Below, piece by piece: positions 23,387 through 32,200 of a stretch of DNA of 64,000 nt (position 1 is the stretch's first letter; each line of letters begins with the position of its first letter). The notes under the pieces are model-generated. The model saw only the letters and a program-made list of their open reading frames with translations. It was not told the DNA's origin and made no database searches. This stretch comes from Paenibacillus_V sp046244365 (lineage in GTDB: Bacteria > Bacillota > Bacilli > Paenibacillales > NBRC-103111), in assembly GCF_046244365.1 (NCBI RefSeq), contig NZ_CP176395.1:7564001-7628000 (forward strand), read 5' to 3'. The position numbers and the translations under genes are program-made.

Positions 23387-24856
23387 ATGAAATATTATCC
23401 AACGATGAAGATGGTGCCGCCTTTGGATTGTATACCGGAAAGATCCGTTATCGAGCATGTCCTGCAATCGTTCGAGCATTGCGTCGATTTGAAGGAACGG
23501 GCGTTTCCGGAAAACGGCGTAAGGCTCGTTTACTTGGGGACGCTGACAGACGCCAAAAAACTGGCGGCCGATGTGATTCTCCCGTTTACAGAGCTCGCCG
23601 CGGACGAGGCAAGCGCTCATTTGCAGCGCCCTCCCTACGAGAAGCTTAATGCGCCTAAAGAAATTGTCGCCAAGATCGTGGAAGGCCACGCCGCCATCTT
23701 CCATCTGGGCGAAGCGTTCGCAGTCGACCTGTTCGGGCCCGAGCATCGCAGCATTCAAGATTCCAAAACCGAGTCCGTCATGAGCGGCCCGCATGAGGCG
23801 TTCGTGGAAACCCTCGATACGAATTTATCGCTGCTGCGCAGGCGCATCAAAACATCCTCTTTGAAAGTCATGCGGTTTGAAGTCGGCCGGATCTCGAAGA
23901 CGGCCGGGTACATCGTGTACTTAGACGGAATCGCCAACGGAGAACTTCTGGGCGAACTGGTCAAGCGTGTAACCTCCGTGACCATCGACGGCATTCAAGA
24001 TACGAACATGCTGATTCAAGTGATCGACGATCATCCGCATTCGGTCTTCCCTCAGTTTATTACGACCGAGCGGCCTGATGTAGCGGCTGCCAAGCTGCTG
24101 GAAGGCAAAATCGTCGGCATGCTCGACGGCAGTCCTTCCGCTTTTTGCGCACCCTCCGGTTTTTTTGAATTTTTTCAATCCCGGGACGATTACGGGCAAC
24201 GATGGGTTTTGGCGACCGCTACCCGCATGATGCGTTATGCCGCCTTGATCGTTACCTTGATGTCGACGGCGCTCTATGTGGCGACAAGCACGTTCCATTA
24301 TGAAATGCTGCCGGACGAGTTCTTAACGATCTTAACCAAATCAAGAAGCCAAGTCCCCTTTCCACCCCTGTACGAAGCGCTGATGCTGGAAATTACGATC
24401 GAGCTGCTGCGGGAAGCCGGGGCGCGATTGCCCAATAAGATCGGCCAGACGATCGGCATCGTCGGTGGGATCGTGATCGGACAAGCCGCGGTTTCCGCCG
24501 GCTTCACGAGCAACATTCTGGTCATCACGGTGGCGGCTTCCGCCATCGCTTCGTTCGTCGTGCCCAGCTATATGATGGCGGGTGCCATCCGCACGACCCG
24601 CTTCTCGTTCATTTTGCTTGCCGGTCTGCTCGGCAATTTCGGCATTATTTTCGCGTTGACGTTCCTCGTCAGCCATTTGTGCGGTTTAACGAATTTGGGA
24701 TCGCCCTACATGTATCCGGTGGCCCCGATGAACCGCAAAGCGTGGAAGGAAACGCTTATTCGCGGCCCTTACCGGTTAGCCGGCAGCCGTAAACCGCCGC
24801 CATCCTCAGCCCAAAGCGAGGAGGGAGAAAAGCAGGGAGGACAGAAAAGCCGATGA
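23387..24856 (+). CDS. Spore germination protein, GerA family (GerXA subunit)
   Basis: A 489-residue GerA-type subunit of a nutrient germinant receptor in the spore inner membrane. The soluble N-terminal domain spans residues about 1-270, with GIANGELLGELVKRV and SVFPQFITTERPDVAAAKLL typical of the family. Membrane segments run from about 275 to 450 (for example YAALIVTLMSTALYVATS and IGIVGGIVIGQAAVSAG). The C-terminal tail is hydrophilic. It is the first gene of a three-gene operon and overlaps the next by ATGA. The ribosome binding site is weak (GGGGAA some 13 bases before the ATG). In sporulating Bacillales such operons are transcribed by sigma-G in the forespore; the germinant is unknown. 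Confidence 0.95.
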   Translation: MKYYPTMKMVPPLDCIPERSVIEHVLQSFEHCVDLKERAFPENGVRLVYLGTLTDAKKLAADVILPFTELAADEASAHLQRPPYEKLNAPKEIVAKIVEGHAAIFHLGEAFAVDLFGPEHRSIQDSKTESVMSGPHEAFVETLDTNLSLLRRRIKTSSLKVMRFEVGRISKTAGYIVYLDGIANGELLGELVKRVTSVTIDGIQDTNMLIQVIDDHPHSVFPQFITTERPDVAAAKLLEGKIVGMLDGSPSAFCAPSGFFEFFQSRDDYGQRWVLATATRMMRYAALIVTLMSTALYVATSTFHYEMLPDEFLTILTKSRSQVPFPPLYEALMLEITIELLREAGARLPNKIGQTIGIVGGIVIGQAAVSAGFTSNILVITVAASAIASFVVPSYMMAGAIRTTRFSFILLAGLLGNFGIIFALTFLVSHLCGLTNLGSPYMYPVAPMNRKAWKETLIRGPYRLAGSRKPPPSSAQSEEGEKQGGQKSR

Positions 24857-25929
24857 AGGAAAAGCTGAATACGATGCAGCTCACCATTTTTATCTACATG
24901 ATCCAATCCGGCGTGATCATCTTCTCGCTGCCGCGGCTGGCTGCCGAAGGCTACGGGACGAACGGCTGGATATGCGTGCCGCTCTTTTCCTTCATCGTGA
25001 TGGCGAATTTGCTGCTGATTTACGGGGTTTACCGTCTCGGCAAGGGGCAGTCGATCTTCGTCATTCTGGAGGAGCGCCTGCCGCAAAAGCTGCTGTTCCC
25101 CGTTTACTCGGTATTGGCGGCGTTCTGGGCCGTACTGGGCGCAATAGTGGCCAAGCAGTACGTCATGATGCTCAAAAGCACCTCGCTGCCGAAGACGTCC
25201 ACCACGCTGCTGCTGCTGTTCATCATCGCCCTAAGCGTGCATCTGCTGTCCAAAGGAATTTACAGCATCGTCAAAGCGGGGAGCCTTTTTTTCTTTCTTT
25301 CCATTTGGACGGTGTTGCTATGGATGTTCAATCTCTTCGAAATCGATCTGATCCGGCTTACCCCGTTTATTTTCAAGGGCGGCCACGACACGTTCCAAAG
25401 AAGTCTCCAAATTTATAGCGCCTTTCTTGGCTACGAGCTGTGCATGTTTTTTTTCCCTTATGTCGATCGGAAACAAAAGCTGTTCAGAGCTTTTTTTGCA
25501 GGCAATCTCATCACGACTTTCATCTACACGTCCGTCTCGTTCATCTCCTTCGGTTTCTTTAGTTTGCATCAGGTGCTTTCCTTGTCCTACCCGACCATTT
25601 ATTTATTCGGCTACCTCCAGTCCCCGTTCTTGGAGAGAGTGGATATTTTGCTGTTCAGCTTCTTTTTCCCCAAAACGCTGATCACCATCGTCATGTACTA
25701 TTGGGCGGCTCAAGAGACGCTTCGCAGAATGCTTCCCGGCCAAAAACCGAATGTGCTCGCGATCGGCATTGCCGTAGCCAGCTTAGCGGTCTCTTTCATC
25801 CCCTCCATCATGCGGGAGGTTCTCGACTGGCTGTCGCTGCTGTCGAATATCGAAACGCTGATCAGCTTCGGGCTGCCCCTGCTGTTGATCGCTCTGCTCG
25901 TCCTCCGAAAGAAGCAGGTGAAAGCATGA
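24853..25929 (+). CDS. Spore germination protein, GerB family (GerXB subunit, amino-acid permease fold)
   Basis: A 358-residue integral membrane protein with about ten helices, of the GerAB/YndE branch of the amino acid-polyamine-organocation superfamily. It forms the ligand-sensing membrane subunit of the receptor. The start MKEKLNTMQLTIFIYMIQSG and the region LPRLAAEGYGTNGWICVPL match family openings. The ATG overlaps the stop of the A subunit, and its own stop overlaps the start of the C subunit, so all three are translationally coupled. Confidence 0.95.
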   Translation: MKEKLNTMQLTIFIYMIQSGVIIFSLPRLAAEGYGTNGWICVPLFSFIVMANLLLIYGVYRLGKGQSIFVILEERLPQKLLFPVYSVLAAFWAVLGAIVAKQYVMMLKSTSLPKTSTTLLLLFIIALSVHLLSKGIYSIVKAGSLFFFLSIWTVLLWMFNLFEIDLIRLTPFIFKGGHDTFQRSLQIYSAFLGYELCMFFFPYVDRKQKLFRAFFAGNLITTFIYTSVSFISFGFFSLHQVLSLSYPTIYLFGYLQSPFLERVDILLFSFFFPKTLITIVMYYWAAQETLRRMLPGQKPNVLAIGIAVASLAVSFIPSIMREVLDWLSLLSNIETLISFGLPLLLIALLVLRKKQVKA

Positions 25930-27035
25930 ACAAACGGTATCGCTTGTCCGTAAGCATAGTCGGCGTGCTTTTTCTCCTGACGGGGTGCACGGCCGACCAG
26001 CGCGTTATCGGCAAAATCGGACTGGTCAATACGATCGGGTATGATGCGGTGAGCGGAGAAAACGGCCATCGGAAGCTTCAGGCGACTATTTTTGTCCCCA
26101 AAATTTCAGACGCCAAAAAAAATCAAGTCCTTACCGCAACCGCCAAAAGCACGAGAGACGCGATGTTCGCCTTTACGCGCAAAACGGACGACATTCTCGA
26201 AATGGGGCAAATCCGCAATGTGCTTTTCGGCATCGATTTCGCCAAGCAGGGCATCGACGACATGCTGCTGAATCTGAGCAACACCCCTACGGTAGGCGCC
26301 CGTGTCAAGGTCATTATCGTTGCCGGAACGGCGCAGGAGGTCATCGGCCATTCGTTCAAGGAATATCCGGATGCCGGGCAGTACATTACAAGGCTGCTCA
26401 AAAAAGAGTTCGAAACGACCGATCTTCCGGAGACCAACATTTGTTCGTTCAGACGGGATATGTACGATGACGGGATGGACGCTATAGCCCCGATCATCAA
26501 GCTTGGCAAAGACGAGCTCATTATCGACGGCGTCGCTTTGTTCGACGAGGACAGGTATATGGCCAAGCTGAATCCCGAGCAGGCGTCCTTCCTCTACTTG
26601 CTTAACGGAAAGCTGTCGCGGGGCGAGCTGAGGTTAACGCTCCCAAGCGGCGACTTCGTGAGTCTCGGCAATATCGACAATCGCCGTAAAGTCACAGTCA
26701 ATCTCGACGACCCCGAGCATTTTCGGGCTGATGTGTCGATAACGGTTGCAGGAGAAATCGGGGATTTTCCCGTAGGCGCAAGTCCCGGCGCTAAACAAAC
26801 GCAGCTGCAGTTCGAGCAAGCGATTGCCGAACAAATCGAAAGGGAGGCCCATAAGGTGATCAAGCTTGTGCAATCGCACCGGGTCGACAGCATCGGCATA
26901 GGCCACTACGTTCGCAATAAGATGAGCTACGGCCGATGGACAAAGCTTGACTGGGGCCGCCGATATGCGGAGATGAAAATTTCCTGCCATGTCAAAGTAA
27001 AAATCAAAAGCGTGGAGCGGATCATGAAAGGATGA
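25926..27035 (+). CDS. Spore germination lipoprotein, GerC family (GerXC subunit)
   Basis: A 369-residue lipoprotein. The signal peptide ends in the lipobox LLTGC with lipidated Cys21, then TADQRVIGKIGLVNTIGYD, the usual Ger(x)C opening. Conserved blocks ILEMGQIRNVLFGIDFAKQG and DGVALFDEDRYMAKLN follow, and a C-terminal domain has GIGHYVRNKMSYGRWTKLDW. It is anchored on the outer face of the spore inner membrane with the A and B subunits. I start it at ATG 25926, which overlaps the B-subunit stop (ATGA); a longer in-frame extension upstream lies inside the B gene. Confidence 0.95.
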   Translation: MNKRYRLSVSIVGVLFLLTGCTADQRVIGKIGLVNTIGYDAVSGENGHRKLQATIFVPKISDAKKNQVLTATAKSTRDAMFAFTRKTDDILEMGQIRNVLFGIDFAKQGIDDMLLNLSNTPTVGARVKVIIVAGTAQEVIGHSFKEYPDAGQYITRLLKKEFETTDLPETNICSFRRDMYDDGMDAIAPIIKLGKDELIIDGVALFDEDRYMAKLNPEQASFLYLLNGKLSRGELRLTLPSGDFVSLGNIDNRRKVTVNLDDPEHFRADVSITVAGEIGDFPVGASPGAKQTQLQFEQAIAEQIEREAHKVIKLVQSHRVDSIGIGHYVRNKMSYGRWTKLDWGRRYAEMKISCHVKVKIKSVERIMKG

Positions 27036-27142
27036 CGGATGAGCGGGGCCGGATGACGCATCATTCCATGCTCTCATCATGCTTTATTTGCCCCCAGAAG
27101 ACTCTCAGAAGCCGATAACGACCGGTTTTGACGCTGCAGCAA

Positions 27143-27187
27143 AAAAAGGCGGATACCCTGCGCATGAAGCGCAAGCGTACCCGCTTT
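27143..27187 (-). terminator. Rho-independent terminator of the aminopeptidase gene
   Basis: On the minus strand AGCGGGTAC-GCTTGCGC folds against GCGCAGGGTATCCGCC, followed by seven T. It starts ten bases after the aminopeptidase stop and faces the end of the germination operon. Confidence 0.8.
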
Positions 27188-27196
27188 TCGTTCGGT

Positions 27197-28429
27197 TCAG
27201 ATCGCCCAGTTCCCTTTGCGGAATACCGGTTCGGACGAGCCGTCCTTATGAATGCCGTCGATATCCATTTCGGCGGAGCCGATCATGAAGTCGACGTGCG
27301 TGATGCTGCTGTTGACGCCGTTCTCTACGAGCTCCTCGGGCGACATCGTTTTGCCGCCTTCCACGTTGAACGCGTAGCCGCTGCCGATCGCCAGATGGTT
27401 CGAGGCATTTTCGTCAAACAGCGTATTGTAGAACAAGATGTTCGACTGCGAAATCGGGGACTCGTGCGGCACGAGCGCAACCTCGCCCAAATAATGCGAG
27501 CCTTCGTCCGTATCGACAAGACGCTGCAAAATTTCTTGCCCCTGCTCGGCCTCCACCTTTACGATGCGTCCGTTTTCGAACGTAATCCGGAAGTTGTCGA
27601 TGATGTTGCCTCCGTAGCTGAGCGGCTTCGTGCTGGACACATAGCCGTTGACCCCGTTCCGGAAAGGAACCGTGAACACTTCCTCCGTCGGCATGTTCGC
27701 CATGAACGGAACATCGTTGACGTTCGTGCTTCCCGCCCCTACCCAGAGGTGCTTCTCCGGCAGTTCGATCGTCAGGTCCGTACCTGGAGCCGTGTAATGA
27801 AGCTTGTGGAAATGCTTGCCGTTCAAAATGTCGACTTTCTTATGTAGTGTCGCGTTATGCTGCTCCCATGCTTGAACCGGATTGTCCGTATTGAGGCGAA
27901 CCGATTCGAAAATGGCGGTCCACAGCTTTTCTACGGCGCTTTCCTCGCTGTCCTGCGGGAATACCTTCGTCGCCCAGCCTTTCGTCGAAGCCGCGACGAC
28001 CGTCCAGCTCACTTTGTCGGATTGAACCGCTCTCCGGTATTTCTCGAGCGCTTGGCCGGATGCCTTCTGAAAATTGCCGATCCGCTGTGGATCGATGCCC
28101 TTGAGCAAGTCCGGGTTCGGGGATACGATGGCGATGAACGCCGCGCCTGCGTCGACGAACGAATTTCGTTTGGCCGCTTCCCATTCCGGGAACTGCGTGA
28201 AGATTTCGTCCGCCGCTTTCTCATACTTCAAGCGCGACAGCCCTTCGTCCGTCCAGTCTACGTGGACGTTGCTCGCGCCCGCCTCATACGATTTGCCTGC
28301 CACAAGACGCACAAGAGGAGCCATTTCGATCGAGCCGGTCACATACACCTGCTGCCCTTGCTGAACGTTGACGCCCACTTTGACGATCAGCTCGGCATAT
28401 TGCTCTAATTTCTGTTCAAAAGTAGTCAT
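27197..28429 (-). CDS. M29-family metallo-aminopeptidase
   Basis: A 410-residue cytosolic aminopeptidase of the thermophilic M29 type (AmpS/PepS). Conserved metal-site blocks are GSTNVNDVPFMANMPTEEVF (Glu ligands), NFRITFENGRIVKVEAEQGQ, LGEVALVPHESPISQSNILF, FYNTLFDENASNHLAIGSGY and the C-terminal THVDFMIGSAEMDIDG (His and Asp ligands). It removes N-terminal residues from peptides with two Co/Zn/Mn ions. The length is typical. It is monocistronic. Upstream on its promoter side lie about 400 bases of AT-rich repeat-bearing DNA. Confidence 0.93.
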   Translation of the reverse strand: MTTFEQKLEQYAELIVKVGVNVQQGQQVYVTGSIEMAPLVRLVAGKSYEAGASNVHVDWTDEGLSRLKYEKAADEIFTQFPEWEAAKRNSFVDAGAAFIAIVSPNPDLLKGIDPQRIGNFQKASGQALEKYRRAVQSDKVSWTVVAASTKGWATKVFPQDSEESAVEKLWTAIFESVRLNTDNPVQAWEQHNATLHKKVDILNGKHFHKLHYTAPGTDLTIELPEKHLWVGAGSTNVNDVPFMANMPTEEVFTVPFRNGVNGYVSSTKPLSYGGNIIDNFRITFENGRIVKVEAEQGQEILQRLVDTDEGSHYLGEVALVPHESPISQSNILFYNTLFDENASNHLAIGSGYAFNVEGGKTMSPEELVENGVNSSITHVDFMIGSAEMDIDGIHKDGSSEPVFRKGNWAI

Positions 28430-28847
28430 GTTTGAGTCTCCTTGTACATTTTAGTTTGCTCTTCTATTGAGGCTGTCGATTGACTGGGGTTCTACAAGCT
28501 TGAGAACAGATATAACGGATTTTTTCGGTCGTTATTTGTCTTCAAATATGCAGCTATCCGTCCATTTTAGACGTTTCGATAAAAATAACACCATAAAAAT
28601 CCGCTATTTCTCTGAAAATCTTTAACCTTTTATATCCGTTAGGCCCAGATTGATCCGGTAATCGCCCTCCTACCCTTCGCCAACCTTGTTACCAATGAAT
28701 CAACACTCTCCTATTGTAACCTATTTCGGCAGCGGGACAAAAATGCCCCTCCAAACGTGCTCCGGTATGCCACAATCGAAATGCGAATATACATTCGCAA
28801 AAGGGCGGCGATTGCATTTCCTCTCCCTTCGAACCTCTGCATCCGCT
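28430..28847. other. Intergenic region with diverged inverted repeat, no gene
   Basis: ACAGATATAACGGATTTTTT near 28504 and CTTTTATATCCGTTAG near 28627 are partly complementary and bracket about 120 AT-rich bases, resembling a small non-coding repeat element. It lies between the divergent aminopeptidase gene and the LuxR remnant. Confidence 0.45.
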
Positions 28848-29041
28848 ATGATCGAACCGTTAAGCCCTCGCGGGCTTCAAATTATACATTTGATCAAGAA
28901 GGGGGCAGCAAACAAACAAATTGCCTAGGAACTAAAGCTTACGGAAGGCACCGTTAAGGTTTACTTATCACGCATTTACAGAAAGCTCGGCGTCTCCTCG
29001 CGATCGCAGCCGTGAGCGAGTGGCAGGAACTGGAGCTGATA
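28848..29041 (+). pseudogene. Remnant of a LuxR-type helix-turn-helix domain
   Basis: Translated from ATG 28848, the text reads EPLSPRGLQIIHLIKKGAAN then KQIA, a TAG stop at 28927-28929, then ELKLTEGTVKVYLSRIYRKL and GVSSRSQ. This is a near-complete LuxR/GerE helix-turn-helix, as found at the C-terminus of NarL-type regulators. After SSRSQ the frame shifts by one base and the family's last helix continues as AVSEWQELELI before TAA at 29041-29043. The sensor or receiver part that should precede it is absent. It is therefore a truncated, stop-bearing and frameshifted fragment. Confidence 0.8.
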
Positions 29042-29079
29042 TAAGGATAAATATTCATTGACCCTTCGGGTCACAGGCT

Positions 29080-29184
29080 ATGATGAAAATTGGTCCGAAC
29101 TATCTGGATCGTATGAAAGAACATCACCGTAAACGGAAAAAACCTAAATTCTTCGCTTCCTGGAAGCATCGGGATATTCCATAA
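29080..29184 (+). CDS. Possible 34-residue basic peptide
   Basis: A short frame MMKIGPNYLDRMKEHHRKRK… ending WKHRDIP runs directly into a good rho-independent terminator. It is rich in Lys, Arg and His. The ribosome binding site is poor, and there is no family match I know, so the case rests on the terminator placement and residue composition. It follows the decayed LuxR remnant and could be another relic. Confidence 0.3.
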   Translation: MMKIGPNYLDRMKEHHRKRKKPKFFASWKHRDIP

Positions 29185-29223
29185 GCCCTTGGCCTTACCG
29201 TACGGGAAGCTCAAGGGCTTTTT
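29183..29223 (+). terminator. Rho-independent terminator on the plus strand
   Basis: AAGCCCTTG at 29183-29191 pairs with CAAGGGCTT at 29212-29220 and is followed by three more T, giving a run of five. Confidence 0.75.
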
Positions 29224-29231
29224 GGGGGAAG

Positions 29232-29261
29232 AAAAAAGTCAGAGGATTTCTCCCCTGACTT
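29232..29261 (-). terminator. Rho-independent terminator of the giant S-layer-anchored protein gene
   Basis: On the minus strand AAGTCAGGGG and CCTCTGACTT form a stem with a short AT loop, then six T. It starts eight bases after the stop codon. Confidence 0.85.
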
Positions 29262-29268
29262 AACGGCT

Positions 29269-32200
29269 TTACGTACGATCGAAACCAAGATAATCCAGTA
29301 AATTGCTCATCATCGTAACGGTTTCCGCACGGTTCGCGAACCCGTGTGGACGGAACGAACCATCCTCGTAGCCATCGATCAAACCGTTCCGGCTGGCCTC
29401 AACAATCGCATCTTGGGCGAAGCTGCCGATTTGATCCTTGTCCGTAAAAACGTCTTTCGGCTGATCGCCGTTATTTCTTGGACTACTTCCGGATTTCACG
29501 TACGCCATGGCCCTGCTTAGAAGAATCGTCGCTTCTTCGCGAGTGATCTGCTTATCCCCGCGGAACGTCCCATCCTCGTAGCCGGATATGATTCCGGCGC
29601 TCACCATCGCACGGACATATCCAGCAAACCAGTTGTCCTTGCCGACATCGGTGAATCCGAGGTTCGTTGGAGAAGCGTCCGCTTGCATTCCGAGCGCTCT
29701 TGCGAGTATTGCGGAAAACTCGGCACGCGTCACGTTACCCGCCGGGCGGAAGCTATTATCGGGATAACCTGCGACAGCCATTTTATTAGCCATTCGTTGA
29801 ATGATGGCTCTCGCCCAAGAGTCCTCAATGTCCATAAATTTGGCGGTATGCTTCACAACGGCGAACGTCCCGTTACGATCCGCATGCAAGACAACCACCT
29901 TCTTGCCATCCACCTCTTTTACTTCCGATGGGACGGGGTACACCTTGCCATCCTCACCTACCGCCACGCCGACCGCCTCATTCGGATCGACGGAATCCGG
30001 GAGCTCGAAAGCCAGCTTGTAGTAGTTGCCGTTGAAATGATTAAAGTCCACCGTTTTGCCTTGAGCGGAAACACTCATGGATATTTGGACGGGTTTCACT
30101 ACGGCGTTTGGTACAACGGCATCCTTTTTCTCCTTAATCTCAATCGACAGGCTCGCTCTTTCCGCTTGTTCAACCGGAATGCCGAGCAAGCTGGCGATCG
30201 CTTGCGGAACGGACAGCTTTAGCGGAAGCTCAAAGCCGGCGCCTTTCACCTGTAACCCAATCCTGTTATTCGGGTTGTTCGACCCGATCTTCCCGACTAT
30301 GGAGGCACTAAGCTCTACCCGAGCGTTTCCTGCAGGAACAGGTACGATGTATATCTGAGGCGCTCGGGTTTCTTTTAACTGCTTCGCCAAATCTTCCTCG
30401 GAAACTTTAACAGTCTGTGTTCCGTCGGATTGACTTACGGTTACGCCGATAAGCGTCAAACCGATCGTCGAATTGGCTGATGGAACAATCCAGTTGATGT
30501 CCGGAGCTTCGCCGTCTTTTCCTCCGTTGTCGTTATTACTGCCGTTACCGCTTCCGTTTCCTGTGTTGCTATTGCCGTTACCATTGCCGTTTCCTGTGTT
30601 GCTATTGCCGTTACCATTGCCGTTGCCGTTGCCGTTGCCGTTGCCATTATCCCGCTCTCTGGTTATGGTCAATACGTATTCACGAACGGTTTTCCTGTCA
30701 GGCGCCGTTACGACAATTCGAATCGGATCGTTTTTCCCGGCATCCAGAAGCAATTCGGCGGCCGCAGCCCCCATGCTCGATTCCAGGTTTCCGATTTTGA
30801 CCGAGGCCAGCGTCTCCGCGGCTTCAGCCTTTATCTGCAGATTTCTGACGTTAACGCCGACTATGATGTCATAATGCGGTTTATTCGGATCGAACGCCAA
30901 ACTGCCTTCCGATAACGTAAGCTTGGAGAGAGCGGCATTGTTGTTTGGCTTTTTAACAACCGTAATCTTAACCTTCGCTGTCATGCCTCCGAATTGTACC
31001 GTAATTTCAGTATTCCCTTCCCCTACGGCTTTCACAACACCGCCCAAGTCGACTGTCGCGACGGCTGGATTGGAAGACGAATACATGGACAGCTGTGTTA
31101 CGTTCCGCCGCTCCGTCGATCCGTAAACGGCCGTTGCAACCGTTTCATGAGTTTCGTCAACGGTTAAAGTATAAGCTGTCGAGTCCAATAACAATGCTGA
31201 TAATGGGTCATACACGTATACCGTTTCGCTCGAGGCGTTTCCTTCAAACAACAGCCCGCCCATGTATTCAGCTGTAATCGTGTACGTGCCGAGAGGCAAA
31301 TGCTCGATCGTAACAGAAGCATTGCCTGCCCCGTCCATCTGCAAGGTGCCGAGAGGTCCCTTGTCGCTCGACAATTCAATCGATCCGCTAGGTATACCTG
31401 CACCCGGAGCGATTACTTTCACCGATGCCGTTACTATGAAAGGTTCTCCATAGGCAACCTGTGTTACGGTTTGCATAGAAGTTTCCGTCTTCGCTTTGCC
31501 GACCCGGAGGAGCAAAGGCGATGATGTGCTTGCAAAGTTGCTAGAATCGCCGGAATATTCCGCTATGAAGGTATACGTTCCCGGAAGCAAGGATTCTAGG
31601 GCGAAAACTGCCTCACCGTCATCGTTCAAACTAGTGGTCCCCAGATTCGAAACACCATTTGTAATCATAATCTCTCCTGTAGGCGTATCATCTGAATCCA
31701 CCTTGGCAGTTAAGATTATCGGCTGACCGTATACGGCATCGGAAACTGCCGAGCTTTTCAACGAGACCGATGTCGTATGCTGAACGATCGTTATGACGAA
31801 TGCAGGAGAAACGCTTCCCTTAAAGGAATCCCCGCCGTCAAACTGGGCAATAATCGAGTGCTGACCGATCGGCAGCGACGATATAGTAAAAATGGCTTGC
31901 CCGCTGCCGTTCACGCTGCTCTTTGCGCCAATGACCGTTCCGTTTTCTGTAAGCACAACTTCACCGATTAGGATCCCGCTCTCGGGAGTCGTAGCCGTAA
32001 CGGAAGCAGTCAGCACGATTTCTTTACCATAAACGGCTGTCGTTACCGAGCCTGCCAGCGAAATTGTCGTTTCGGCTTGATTGACCGTCTGCGCAAGCAT
32101 GCCCGACGCAGCCGCGGTGAAATTCCCGTCACCGCCGTATTCCGCCGTCACGCTATGCGCGCCTACTCCTAAGGAGGAAGTCGTGAACGTCGAAACGCCG

